Position numbers and translations under genes: made by a program. Under the pieces are notes generated by a model. That model was not told the origin of the DNA. It ran no database searches and saw only the letters and a list, made by a program, of their open reading frames with translations. From an uncultured Rhodospirillaceae bacterium (GTDB lineage Bacteria > Pseudomonadota > Alphaproteobacteria > Reyranellales > Reyranellaceae), in NCBI GenBank assembly GCA_945952105.1, contig CAMFGZ010000004.1:1-64000 (forward strand): DNA of 64,000 nucleotides, in the 5' to 3' direction. This document shows positions 1 through 8,860 of the stretch, in pieces (the stretch's first letter is position 1; the number at the start of each line of letters is the position of its first letter).

Positions 1-22
1 ACCGGCCTTAACCAACCTCTAA

Positions 23-460
23 CGATCTCCGACCCATAAACTCACAAGCTCTCAGTGGACGGCCGCAATCGACAACGCCCAGTTCCAGGCCGCGCTCGCG
101 CGCACGCTCATGGAGGCGGGTCTCGGTCGCGCCGAGGGCGGACGCTTCCGGCTCGACGCCACGCTGCTGAAGCTCGAGAAGCCCTTCGCGGGATATGGCA
201 TGACTGTCGAGGCGGTCGTCGCCTACCGGCTGACGGACGCCGTCACCGGCACAGTGGTCTACGAAACCACGCTCGCGCCGCCCGCCACCGCGACCTTCGA
301 CGACGCGCTCGACAACAATGCGCGACTGGTCGTCGCCAACGAACGGGCGGTGAGCGCAAATCTGCGCAAGCTCGTCGAAGCGCTCTACGCGCTCCCGGCC
401 GTCCGACGCGTTAAGGTCTTTGCGTCTCGTGTAGCCCGCAACTGCGCCACCTCAGCCTGA
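23..460 (+). CDS. C-terminal part of a conserved hypothetical protein, 5' end unresolved
   Basis: The frame is open from just after an in-frame TAA at 20-22. The only ATG is at 110, which would give 116 residues. However, codons upstream of 110 already read like protein (Ser-Gln-Trp-Thr-Ala-Ala-Ile-Asp-Asn-Ala), so the true gene probably began further upstream and has lost its start by a stop or frameshift, or by the window edge. The body (Arg-Leu-Asp-Ala-Thr-Leu-Leu, then a Val-Val-Tyr-Glu-Thr-Thr-Leu strand and a helical end) resembles periplasmic lipoprotein-like proteins of unknown function. The last 15 or so residues run into a palindromic repeat and look unlike the rest. Confidence 0.4.
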   Translation, partial: RSPTHKLTSSQWTAAIDNAQFQAALARTLMEAGLGRAEGGRFRLDATLLKLEKPFAGYGMTVEAVVAYRLTDAVTGTVVYETTLAPPATATFDDALDNNARLVVANERAVSANLRKLVEALYALPAVRRVKVFASRVARNCATSA

Positions 461-560
461 GGAAGCCCCGAAGGGGCGTCTCGAAGGATGGGCAACAGAC
501 ATGGTGCTCGTGCCCATGCTTCGAGACGCGCTCCGGAGTTTTACCCCGAGGTAGTGGAGG
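450..560. repeat. Dispersed palindromic intergenic repeat, family A (copy 1)
   Basis: The stretch contains CGTCTCGAAGGATGGG and, facing it, CCCATGCTTCGAGACG, making a long imperfect hairpin. A related element lies at 42664-42786 with its central part in inverted orientation, and a half copy lies at 12678-12735. It sits between two genes and starts inside the 3' end of the first. Confidence 0.65.
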
Positions 561-619
561 GGGAGCGCTGCTCAGCACGAGGTTTGGGGGGGGTGTAATT
601 CCGTTCTTTCGGAAAGCCT

Positions 620-3600
620 TTACACGAGCGTCCGCAATTCCGCGGTGGCGACCGACAGCATCGCGAGGTCGATGGTGCCCGTTGCCGCGAGATCTTCCTT
701 TAGCAATCGATCGACCCGCTCCAGCGCGAGCTTGCGCGGTTCGCTCCAGGCGGCGAGCGCGGCATCGGGATCGCAATCGTTGCCGCCACCGGCACGCAGG
801 GCCGAGCGCAGCAGGTCGGCATGGAGCGCCGCCAGCTCGTCCTGCATCGCGAGCGCGGCCTGCGAGGGCCAGAGGCCGTCGCGCGGCAGCTTCTGTGCGG
901 CATTGGCCAGCAGCGCCAGCGACAGGCGCTCGCCCAGCTTGAAATAGAGCCGGGCCGCATTGCCGATCGAGCATCCATTGGCTTCCGCCGAGAGGGCAAG
1001 ATCGCCCGCGGCTGCGAGCGTTTCGAGTGCGGCGGCGCGGCGGGCAAGATCGGCCGGCGCCCCCATCGCCTCGAGCGCGGCGGAGCGTTCGCCCAGCGCC
1101 GCGCCTTCGGCCTCGCCCACCAGCTCCGCGCGCAGGTCGCCCAGCTCGGCCACGGCACGGCCGAGTTGCGAGGTCGCCGCGGTCGTGTCGAGCGGCTGCG
1201 GCAGGCGCCGTAGCGTCCACTGAACCGCGCGCACGACGAACCGCTGCGAGGCGATCAACATGCGAAGCTGCGCCTCGGCCCTCAGCGCCGGGTCGAGCGC
1301 TTCGATGTCGGCCCACAGGTCGCGCAGTTTCCAGGCGTCGCGCACCACGGTGAAGGCCTGGGCGATGGTGGCGGCCGTGGCGCCGGTCCGCTGCGCGACG
1401 GTGTGCACGAAGGTCGGGCCGCAGCGGTTCACCAGCGAGTTCACGACCTGCAGCGCGGTGATCTCGCGGCGCAGGCGATGGCCCTGGATCGCTGCCGGAA
1501 ACTTCTCCTGCAGCGCCGTCGGAAAGTAACGCAGCAGCTCGTCCTCGAGGCGCGGATCGTCGGGCAGGTCGGAGGCCAGGATCTCCTCGTTGAGGTCGAT
1601 CTTGGCGTAGGCCAGCAGCACGCAGAGTTCGGGCCGCGTCAGCGGATGGCGATTCTGGGCGCGCAGGCGCATGGCGGCCGTGTCGGGCAGGAACTCGACG
1701 GCGCGGTCGAGCCGGCCCTTGCGCTCCAGCGCGCGCATGAATCGTTCCAGCCGGTCGTGCTCCTCGGCCGCCTGGCCCTCGACGACGCTGATCGCCTGGC
1801 TCTGCTGGTAGTTGTGGCGCAGCACCAGGGTCGCGACCTCGTCCGTCATGGAGAAGAGCAGCGGATCGCGCGCCTCGGCCGTGAGCGCGCCGGACGCAAT
1901 GGCGCCGCCGGTCGCGATCTTGATGTTGACCTCGTGGTCGGACGTGTCGACGCCCGCCGAATTGTCGAGCGCGTCGGTATTGATCTTGCGCCCCGCGAGC
2001 GCCGTCTCGACGCGGCCGCGCTGGGTGAAGCCGAGGTTGGCACCCTCGCCGACGACGCGGGCGCGCACCTGGCTCGCGTCGATACGCACCGGATCGTTGG
2101 CGCGGTCCCCGGCATCGGCATTGGTCTCGCCCGACGCCTTCACGTAGGTGCCGATGCCGCCGAAATAGAGCAGGTCGACCGGTGCGGCGAGGATGGCGCG
2201 CAGCAGGTCGAGCGGCGCCAGCGCCGCCGTCTCGATTCCCAGCACCGCGCGCGCCTCGGGTGACAGCGTCACGGACTTCGCGCTGCGGTCGAGTATCGCG
2301 CCGCCCGCCGACAGCAGGCTCCTGTCGTAATCCATCCACGAGGAGCGCGGCAGGGCGAACAGCCTTTGCCGCTCCGCCAGGCTGCTCGCGGGATCGGGCG
2401 AGGGGTCGAGGAAGATGTGGCGATGGTCGAAGGCCGCCACCAGCCTGATGTGAGGCGACAGCAGCATGCCGTTGCCGAACACGTCGCCCGACATGTCGCC
2501 GACGCCGGCCGCGGTGAACGGCGTCTCCTGGATGTCCTGGCCCAGTTCGCGGAAGTGGCGCTTCACCGATTCCCACGCGCCGCGAGCAGTGATGCCCATC
2601 TTCTTGTGGTCGTAGCCCGCCGAGCCGCCCGAGGCGAAGGCATCGTCGAGCCAGAAGCCGTAGTCGCGGGCCAGCGCATTGGCGATGTCGGAGAAGGTGG
2701 CGGTGCCCTTGTCGGCGGCAACCACCAGATAGGGATCGTCGGCGTCGTGGCGCACCACGTCGGCCGGTGGCACGATGCCGCCTCCCGAATAGTTGTCGGT
2801 GATGTCGAGCAGCCCGCGGATCAGGGTCTGGTAGCAGGCGATGCCCTCGGCCTGGACCTGTTCGCGCGTGCCACCGAGGGGCGGCTGTTTCACATAGAAG
2901 CCGCCCTTCGAACCGACCGGCACGATGACGGCGTTCTTCACCATCTGCGTCTTCATCAGGCCGAGGATCTCGGTGCGGAAATCCTCGCGCCGGTCGGACC
3001 AGCGGATGCCGCCGCGCGCGACCCGGCCGCCGCGCAGATGGATGCCTTCCATGCGCGGGCTGTAGACGAAGATCTCGACCAGCGGCCGCGGCGCGGGCAG
3101 CTCGTCGATCGCGCGGCTGTCGATCTTGAAGGAGATCCAGTCCTTCGTGCCGCCCGCCTGCCAGTAGTTGGTGCGCAGGGTGCAGAGCACGGCATTGTGG
3201 AAGCGCCGCAGGATACGGTCCTCGTCGAGCGTGCCGACGGCCTCGAGGGAGGCGGCGAACTCCGCCTCGATCGCGGCGATCCGGTTGCCGCGTTCCTCGG
3301 AGGCGGCGGCGCCCAGTGCCGGATCGAACCGCGCCCCGAAGAGGTCGACCAGCAGGCGCGCCACCTTCGGATAGGCCGCCAGCGCGCGTTCCATGTAATC
3401 CTGGCTGAACGGGATGCCGGCCTGCCGCAGGTACTTCGCATAGGCCCGCACGATGGCGACCTCGCGCCACGCGAGCCCGGCGCCGAGCACCAGCTTGTTC
3501 AGCCCGTCGTTTTCGAGGGCGCCTGCGCGCAGCTTTTCGATGACCTCGATGAAGCGCGGTCCCGCGGCATCGAGATCGACCGGCGACCGGTCCGAGGTTT

Positions 3601-5443
3601 CGACGCGCAGCACCTGCATCGCCACACCATGCGTCTGCTCGTCGCCGCCTTCCCTGCGCAGCAGGAAGGGTGCTTCGCTGATGACGCGCAGGCCGAGATT
3701 CTCGGCGAGCGGCAGGATATCGGAGAGGGCGATCGGCTTGCGCGGGTGGAACAGGCGAAGCGCGAAGCGGTGTGCGGGCATGCCGGCGCGCCGCCCGACC
3801 TGCACGCCGAAGTCCGCACCCTCCATGAAACGCTGCAGCTGCGCGATATCGACGAGCGCCTGCGCCGCGTCGAAGGTCTCGCGATATACGGCTGGAAACC
3901 AGTCGCGCCAGCGTCGCGCGGCGGCACGTCCCTCGGCTTCGCCGAGCCTCGCCTGGAGGGCGACCCGCAGCCGGTCGTTCCACGACGTCGCCGCATCCAT
4001 CAATCGACGTTCGAGTTCGGCGAGGTCGGGCCCCGCCTGCTCCGGCGCGTTGAGCTTCAGCGTGTAGAGCGACTGGACCAGCGCGGAATTGCTGCCGACC
4101 GAGGTGGCGACCGACGTGACGCGGCCGTTCCATGCCTGTTCGAGGATGGAAGAGAAGCGCGCGGAGAGGACCTCGTCGAAACGCTCGCGCGGCACGAAGA
4201 CAAGCGCGGTGGCGAAGCGGCCGACCGTGTCGAGGCGCGAGAACATCGCCACGCGCCGCCTTTCCTGGAGCTGCAGGATGCCCAGCACATGGTCGTAGAG
4301 CGTATCCTCGTCGACCTGGAACAATTCGTCCCGCGGATAGGAATCGAGGATCGCCAGCAGCGCCTTTCCGTCGTGTCCGTGGCGATCGAAGCCCGACCGG
4401 CGCAACAGGCTCTCGATCCGGCCGCGCAGCAGCGGCACGTCGTGAACCGGCGCGTGATAGGCCGCGGAGGTGAAGAGGCCGACCAGCCTGTGTTCGCCGG
4501 TGACGCGTCCGTCGGCGTCGCAGGTCTTCACGATCACGCAGTCCATCGCGCCGCTGCGATGGACCAAAGATTGCCGATCGGTCTTCACGACCAGGATGTT
4601 GTGCGGCCCGCGCGCGAAGCGGGCCATCGCCTCGCCCGCGCCGACGCCCGGCTCGAACAGCCGCACCTCGTCGCGCCGCAGGATGCCCAGCGCCGAGCCG
4701 GGCACGATCTCGTAGCGCAGGCCGGCGGGCTGGCTCGCATCCTCGACGTAGCGGTAGCGGCGATGGCCGAGGAAGGTGAAGTGGTTGGCCTCGAGCCAGC
4801 GCAGGAAATCCTCGTACTCCGGGAAGTTCGGCGCGCGCCCTGGCGAGAGATCGAGGATGGCGTCGAGACAGGCGCGGCGCATCGCGGCCCAGTCGGAGAC
4901 CGCCAGCCGGACCTCCGCCAGCACGCGGGTGAGCGCGGCGGCGATCTCGTCGAGCAGCACCGGATCGCCTTGGCGATCGATCTCGATGTGCATCATCGAT
5001 TCCGGCCGTGCGCGCTCGCCGGCTTCGAGGGCGATGCCCACCAGGTCGCCGTCGAGATCGCGGCGCGCCGCCATCACCGGATGGGCGAGCAGGTGAACGG
5101 CAATCTCGCGGCGATTGAATTCGTTGGCGATCGAATCGACCAGGAACGGCATGTCGTCGTTCACGATCTGCACGACCGTGTGACGGCTCTCGAAGCCGTG
5201 GTCCTCGAGCGCCGGATTGAAGATCCTGACCTTGGCCACGCCGGGCAGCCGGCGGCGCGCGAAAGCCAGGAGCGAGATCGCGGCGGCGGCCCGCTGCTCC
5301 ACCGGCGCGGCCGCCAGATCCTTGTCGGACACCCGGCCGAACAGGCGGCGTGCGAATTGTGCGGCTTCCTCACCTCCGGCCTGGAGGGCGGCGGCGCAGA
5401 TGGCGTCCAGCCCGTAGACACGCGGCGTCGGAGAATTGGCCAT
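620..5443 (-). CDS. gdhB: NAD-specific glutamate dehydrogenase, large (about 180 kDa) class
   Basis: The protein has 1607 residues, the size expected of the large NAD-dependent glutamate dehydrogenases that deaminate glutamate to 2-oxoglutarate and ammonia in the cytoplasm. The start at 5443 (Met-Ala-Asn-Ser-Pro) is preceded by GAGGAA about 11 bases upstream. An upstream start at 5605 would add 54 Arg-rich residues of no apparent value. The N-terminal half holds ACT-like regulatory regions. The catalytic part contains the family signature around GGIRWSDRREDFRTEI and GSKGGFYVKQ. It stands alone, divergent from nrdA across a 449-base gap. A long open frame on the opposite strand is an antisense artefact of GC-rich coding sequence. 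The symbol follows usage for the large class; some genomes call it gdh2. Confidence 0.93.
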   Translation of the reverse strand: MANSPTPRVYGLDAICAAALQAGGEEAAQFARRLFGRVSDKDLAAAPVEQRAAAAISLLAFARRRLPGVAKVRIFNPALEDHGFESRHTVVQIVNDDMPFLVDSIANEFNRREIAVHLLAHPVMAARRDLDGDLVGIALEAGERARPESMMHIEIDRQGDPVLLDEIAAALTRVLAEVRLAVSDWAAMRRACLDAILDLSPGRAPNFPEYEDFLRWLEANHFTFLGHRRYRYVEDASQPAGLRYEIVPGSALGILRRDEVRLFEPGVGAGEAMARFARGPHNILVVKTDRQSLVHRSGAMDCVIVKTCDADGRVTGEHRLVGLFTSAAYHAPVHDVPLLRGRIESLLRRSGFDRHGHDGKALLAILDSYPRDELFQVDEDTLYDHVLGILQLQERRRVAMFSRLDTVGRFATALVFVPRERFDEVLSARFSSILEQAWNGRVTSVATSVGSNSALVQSLYTLKLNAPEQAGPDLAELERRLMDAATSWNDRLRVALQARLGEAEGRAAARRWRDWFPAVYRETFDAAQALVDIAQLQRFMEGADFGVQVGRRAGMPAHRFALRLFHPRKPIALSDILPLAENLGLRVISEAPFLLRREGGDEQTHGVAMQVLRVETSDRSPVDLDAAGPRFIEVIEKLRAGALENDGLNKLVLGAGLAWREVAIVRAYAKYLRQAGIPFSQDYMERALAAYPKVARLLVDLFGARFDPALGAAASEERGNRIAAIEAEFAASLEAVGTLDEDRILRRFHNAVLCTLRTNYWQAGGTKDWISFKIDSRAIDELPAPRPLVEIFVYSPRMEGIHLRGGRVARGGIRWSDRREDFRTEILGLMKTQMVKNAVIVPVGSKGGFYVKQPPLGGTREQVQAEGIACYQTLIRGLLDITDNYSGGGIVPPADVVRHDADDPYLVVAADKGTATFSDIANALARDYGFWLDDAFASGGSAGYDHKKMGITARGAWESVKRHFRELGQDIQETPFTAAGVGDMSGDVFGNGMLLSPHIRLVAAFDHRHIFLDPSPDPASSLAERQRLFALPRSSWMDYDRSLLSAGGAILDRSAKSVTLSPEARAVLGIETAALAPLDLLRAILAAPVDLLYFGGIGTYVKASGETNADAGDRANDPVRIDASQVRARVVGEGANLGFTQRGRVETALAGRKINTDALDNSAGVDTSDHEVNIKIATGGAIASGALTAEARDPLLFSMTDEVATLVLRHNYQQSQAISVVEGQAAEEHDRLERFMRALERKGRLDRAVEFLPDTAAMRLRAQNRHPLTRPELCVLLAYAKIDLNEEILASDLPDDPRLEDELLRYFPTALQEKFPAAIQGHRLRREITALQVVNSLVNRCGPTFVHTVAQRTGATAATIAQAFTVVRDAWKLRDLWADIEALDPALRAEAQLRMLIASQRFVVRAVQWTLRRLPQPLDTTAATSQLGRAVAELGDLRAELVGEAEGAALGERSAALEAMGAPADLARRAAALETLAAAGDLALSAEANGCSIGNAARLYFKLGERLSLALLANAAQKLPRDGLWPSQAALAMQDELAALHADLLRSALRAGGGNDCDPDAALAAWSEPRKLALERVDRLLKEDLAATGTIDLAMLSVATAELRTLV

Positions 5444-5787
5444 ATTTTGAGCATTCCTCGCGAATCTGCGGCGGATGTTACGCCTTACGGTGACATTCTG
5501 ACGACGGAGTCTTGGCGAAGCCGAGAATGCCCACCGAATCGCGGCTTTGGCGAGGTGGTCGTGCGCGGGCGAGCCGATTCGCTGCGGTTTCTGTCCGGGG
5601 TCCACGGAATCCGCGGGAAAGCGCGTTTTGTTCTCATGCTATGCTGCATGTGCGAAGGGCCGAAAACACCGAAGGAAATAGAATTTCAAACCGATTTTTT
5701 GCGCGTTCTTTCAATGGTTTAACCAACCATTCTTGAGATTCACAAACGGGGAATAAATTTCGCAATGACAGGGTCGGCCCCGTGCGT

Positions 5788-5838
5788 ACTATCTATGGAT
5801 AGTGGGGAGCGACGAACTCCTCCCAATATCTAGGTGTC
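5788..5838 (+). promoter_or_regulatory. Candidate NrdR boxes upstream of nrdA
   Basis: Two AT-richer palindromes stand out in the 449-base gap between the gdh and nrdA starts. ACTATCTATGGATAGT (5788-5803) has perfect 6-base arms. CAATATCTAG (5824-5833) fits the core of the NrdR box (CWATATNTWG). NrdR represses ribonucleotide reductase operons by binding tandem boxes about three helical turns apart. Here the cores start 35 bases apart, somewhat wider than usual. The rest of the gap (5444-5780) holds no gene I can support. Confidence 0.45.
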
Positions 5839-5872
5839 TTCCACAGATTGTTCTATCCACAACTGTGGACAA
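5837..5872 (+). promoter_or_regulatory. Cluster of DnaA-box-like 9-mers just upstream of nrdA
   Basis: CTATCCACA (5854-5862) and, on the other strand, TTGTCCACA (complement of 5864-5872) each match the DnaA box TTATCCACA at 8 of 9 positions. They face each other as the inverted repeat TCCACA-AC-TGTGGA (5856-5869). TCTTCCACA (5837-5845) is a weaker 7 of 9 match. They end 20 bases before the GTG start. DnaA regulates nrdAB in E. coli, so a link of dNTP supply to replication initiation is plausible but is inferred. Confidence 0.5.
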
Positions 5873-5892
5873 AAAGAAAAAGGGGACCGCAA

Positions 5893-7758
5893 GTGTTTGA
5901 TGTTGTTCAAGTTCGCAGCGGTGCGCGCGTTGTTACCGATTCTTCCCGGGACGCTCGCCTGACGGCCTTTGGCAAGGCCACCTTGACCGACCGGTACCTC
6001 CTGCCGGGCGAAGGCTACCAGGACATGTTCGCGCGGGTCGCCTCGGCCTATGCCGACGACGACGCCCATGCCCAGCGCCTGTACGACTACATCAGCAATC
6101 TCTGGTTCATGCCGGCCACACCCGTTCTCAGCAATGGGGGGACCAGCCGCGGCCTGCCGATCTCGTGCTTCCTCAACGAGGCGAATGACAGCCTCGAGGG
6201 CATCGTCGGGCTGTGGAACGAGAATGTGTGGCTGGCGTCGCGCGGCGGCGGAATCGGCTCCTACTGGGGCAATCTCCGTTCGATTGGCGAAAAGGTCGGC
6301 ATGAACGGCAAGACCTCGGGCGTGGTGCCGTTCATCCGCGTGATGGACTCGCTCACGCTCGCGATCAGCCAGGGCTCGCTGCGCCGCGGCTCGGCCGCGG
6401 TGTACCTGCCGGTGAACCATCCCGAGATCGAGGAGTTCATCGAGATCCGCCGCCCGACCGGCGGCGACCCGAACCGCAAGGCGCTGAACCTGCACCACGG
6501 CCTGCTGATCTCCGACGCCTTCATGCGCGCGGTGGAGAACGACGAGGAGTGGGCGCTGGTCAGCCCGAAGGACGGCGCCGTGCAGCGCACCGTCTCGGCC
6601 CGTCACCTGTGGATCCGCATCCTGACGGCCCGCGTCGAGACCGGCGAGCCGTACCTGGTGTTCGTCGACCACGTGAACAACGCGCGGCCCGAGCATCACA
6701 AGCTCGCGGGCCTCGAGGTCAAGACCTCGAACCTGTGCAGCGAGATCACGCTGCCGACCGGCGTCGACCATCACGGCAAGCAGCGCACCGCCGTCTGCTG
6801 CCTGTCGTCGCTCAACCTCGAGACCTATCTCGAGTGGCACGAGCATCCGCACTTCATCGAGGACGTGATGCGCTTCCTCGACAACGTGCTGCAGGGTTTC
6901 ATCGACACCGCCGGCTCCGACTTCGCGCGCGCGACCTATGCCGCCATGCGCGAGCGGTCGGTCGGCCTCGGTGTCATGGGCTTCCACTCCTTCCTCCAGG
7001 CCAACGGCATCCCGCTGGAATCGGTGATGGCCAAGGTGTGGAACAAGAAGATGTTCAAGCATGTCCGCGCCCAGTGCGACGAGGCGTCGTTGACCCTCGG
7101 CAAGGAGCGCGGTGCGTGCCCGGACGCCGCCGACTTCGGCTTCCAGGACCGCTTCTCCAACAAGCTCGCGATCGCGCCGACCGCGTCGATCTCGATCATC
7201 TGCGGCGGCGCCTCGCCCGGCATCGAGCCGTCGGCGGCCAACGTCTACAACCACAAGACCCTCTCGGGCTCCTTCGTGGTGCGCAACCCGTACCTCGAGA
7301 AGGTGCTGGCCCAGAAGGGCAAGAACGACGAGGACACCTGGACGGCGATCATGACCGACCAGGGCTCGGTGCGGAATCTCGACTGCCTCGACGACCACGA
7401 GAAGGCGGTGTTCAAGACCGCGTTCGAGATCGACCAGCGCTGGCTGGTCGAGCATGCGGCCGACCGCACGCCCTACATCTGCCAGAGCCAGTCGCTGAAC
7501 ATCTTCCTGCCGGCCGACGTGCACAAGCGCGACCTGCACCAGATCCACATGATGGCCTGGAAGCGCGGCGTGAAGAGCCTCTACTACTGCCGCTCGCTGT
7601 CCATCCAGCGCGCCGAGAGCGTCGCGGGCGAAGCCCTCGCCGCGCCGCTCGGCGACCATGCCCTTACGGCGCCCAAGACCGATGCTCCCTCTCCTCTGTT
7701 CCCCGGAACGCCGCCGGCACAGAGCAATGACTACGAAGAATGCCTTAGCTGCCAGTAA
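5893..7758 (+). CDS. nrdA: Ribonucleoside-diphosphate reductase class Ia, alpha (catalytic) subunit
   Basis: This subunit reduces NDPs to dNDPs together with NrdB. It has 621 residues from a GTG start at 5893, which has AGGGGA six bases upstream. Translation from further upstream would read through the DnaA-like palindromes. Visible signatures are ISCFLNE (first redox cysteine), SRGGGIGSYWGN, the active-site N-x-C-x-E as SNLCSEITLP, the TAVCCLSSLNL region, a SLYY tyrosine pair near the C terminus and a terminal Cys-x2-Cys (ECLSCQ) that would pass on reducing equivalents. It is about 140 residues shorter than E. coli NrdA and begins directly with the reductase fold, so there appears to be no N-terminal ATP cone. 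nrdB follows after a stable hairpin. Confidence 0.95.
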   Translation: MFDVVQVRSGARVVTDSSRDARLTAFGKATLTDRYLLPGEGYQDMFARVASAYADDDAHAQRLYDYISNLWFMPATPVLSNGGTSRGLPISCFLNEANDSLEGIVGLWNENVWLASRGGGIGSYWGNLRSIGEKVGMNGKTSGVVPFIRVMDSLTLAISQGSLRRGSAAVYLPVNHPEIEEFIEIRRPTGGDPNRKALNLHHGLLISDAFMRAVENDEEWALVSPKDGAVQRTVSARHLWIRILTARVETGEPYLVFVDHVNNARPEHHKLAGLEVKTSNLCSEITLPTGVDHHGKQRTAVCCLSSLNLETYLEWHEHPHFIEDVMRFLDNVLQGFIDTAGSDFARATYAAMRERSVGLGVMGFHSFLQANGIPLESVMAKVWNKKMFKHVRAQCDEASLTLGKERGACPDAADFGFQDRFSNKLAIAPTASISIICGGASPGIEPSAANVYNHKTLSGSFVVRNPYLEKVLAQKGKNDEDTWTAIMTDQGSVRNLDCLDDHEKAVFKTAFEIDQRWLVEHAADRTPYICQSQSLNIFLPADVHKRDLHQIHMMAWKRGVKSLYYCRSLSIQRAESVAGEALAAPLGDHALTAPKTDAPSPLFPGTPPAQSNDYEECLSCQ

Positions 7759-7767
7759 CGAGCGTCC

Positions 7768-7808
7768 TCCCCAGCCGCGTCCCCATGCTTCGGGGCCGTG
7801 GCTGGGGA
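7768..7808 (+). terminator. Composite hairpin between nrdA and nrdB
   Basis: TCCCCAGCC (7768-7776) pairs perfectly with GGCTGGGGA (7800-7808), and an inner CCCC/GGGG (7781-7784 with 7792-7795) closes a TGCTTC-type loop. The sequence after it is ATTTTGATTT. It begins ten bases after the nrdA stop. It could be an attenuator or partial terminator that lowers nrdB relative to nrdA, or an mRNA-stabilising or processing structure. Confidence 0.55.
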
Positions 7809-7863
7809 TTTTGATTTCAAGCGATCCCATTTTCATACGCCCGACCGAATTGGACGCCGCGCC

Positions 7864-8826
7864 ATGTCACTCCTCGACGCCAAGCCGATCTACAAGCCGT
7901 TCCACTATCCCTGGGCCTACGACGCCTGGCTGACGCAGCAGCGCATCCACTGGCTGCCCGAGGAAGTGCCGCTGGCCGACGACGTGAAGGACTGGCGCAA
8001 CAAGCTCTCCGACAGCGAGCGTCATCTGCTGACGCAGATCTTCCGCTTCTTCACCCAGGCCGACGTCGAAGTGAACAACTGCTACATGCGGCACTACAGC
8101 CGCGTGTTCAAACCGACCGAAGTACAGATGATGCTGGCCGCCTTCTCGGCGATGGAGACGGTGCACGTTGCCGCCTACAGCCACCTGCTCGACACGATCG
8201 GCATGCCCGAGACCGAGTACTCCGTCTTCCTCACCGTCAAGGAGATGAAGGACAAGTACGACTACATGCAGGGCTTCAACGTCGACTCGAAGGCCGACAT
8301 CGCCAAGACGCTGGCCGTGTTCGGCGCCTTCACCGAGGGCCTGCAGCTGTTCGCCAGCTTCGCGATGCTGATGAACTTCCCGCGCTTCAACAAGATGAAG
8401 GGCATGGGCCAGATCGTGACCTGGTCGGTGCGCGACGAGACGCTGCACTGCAACTCGATCATCAAGCTGTTCCGCACCTTCATCCAGGAGAACCCGGAAG
8501 TCTGGACCGAGGAGCTGCAGCGCGAGATCTACGTCGCCTGCTCGACCATCGTCGATCACGAGGACGCTTTCATCGACCTCGCCTTCGAGATGGGCGGTAT
8601 CGAGGGCATGACCGCCGTCGACGTGAAGCGCTACATCCGCTACATCGCCGACCGCCGCCTGACCCAGCTCAGCCTGCAGCCCATCTATCGCGCGGACGCC
8701 AAGAACCCGCTGCCGTGGATGGACCAGATGCTGAACGCCATCGAGCACACCAACTTCTTCGAGAACCGCTCGACCGAATACTCCAAGGCGTCGACGCGCG
8801 GCACCTGGGACGAGGCGTTCACCTGA
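7864..8826 (+). CDS. nrdB: Ribonucleoside-diphosphate reductase class Ia, beta (radical) subunit
   Basis: The protein has 320 residues and carries the diiron-tyrosyl radical cofactor used by NrdA. The metal ligands and radical tyrosine are in place: METVHVAAYSHLL has Glu-x2-His-x3-Tyr, and RDETLHCNSII supplies the second Glu and His. An acidic ligand lies in the FTQADVEVNNCYMRHYS helix region. The start at 7864 (MSLLDAKPIYKPF) is chosen because residues from there match the usual alphaproteobacterial beginning. A GTG at 7798 would add 22 residues encoded partly by the preceding hairpin. It forms an operon with nrdA. Confidence 0.95.
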   Translation: MSLLDAKPIYKPFHYPWAYDAWLTQQRIHWLPEEVPLADDVKDWRNKLSDSERHLLTQIFRFFTQADVEVNNCYMRHYSRVFKPTEVQMMLAAFSAMETVHVAAYSHLLDTIGMPETEYSVFLTVKEMKDKYDYMQGFNVDSKADIAKTLAVFGAFTEGLQLFASFAMLMNFPRFNKMKGMGQIVTWSVRDETLHCNSIIKLFRTFIQENPEVWTEELQREIYVACSTIVDHEDAFIDLAFEMGGIEGMTAVDVKRYIRYIADRRLTQLSLQPIYRADAKNPLPWMDQMLNAIEHTNFFENRSTEYSKASTRGTWDEAFT

Positions 8827-8832
8827 CGCCTC

Positions 8833-8860
8833 ACTGGGCGCTATAAAAGGCTGGCCCAGT
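8833..8860. terminator. Hairpin between convergent nrdB and parE
   Basis: ACTGGGC (8833-8839) pairs with GCCCAGT (8854-8860) around a loop containing TATAAAAGG. It lies between the stop of nrdB and the end of the toxin gene, where a bidirectional terminator is expected. There is no strong U-tract, so this is a weak call. Confidence 0.3.

Noticed and set aside
450..560. CRISPR or insertion sequence at the family A repeat
   Set aside because: Single hairpin units without spacers or a transposase gene.
599..614. TTCCG/CGGAA mini-hairpin after the glutamate dehydrogenase stop as a terminator
   Set aside because: Only five base pairs and no U-tract on the minus strand.
2366..5722. A 1118-codon open frame antisense to the glutamate dehydrogenase gene, and similar long antisense frames at 5830-7836, 57555-59669 and 60298-62910
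   Set aside because: They mirror well-recognised genes on the other strand, are rich in Arg/Ala/Asp/His of the kind produced by reading GC-rich codons backwards, and show no domain.
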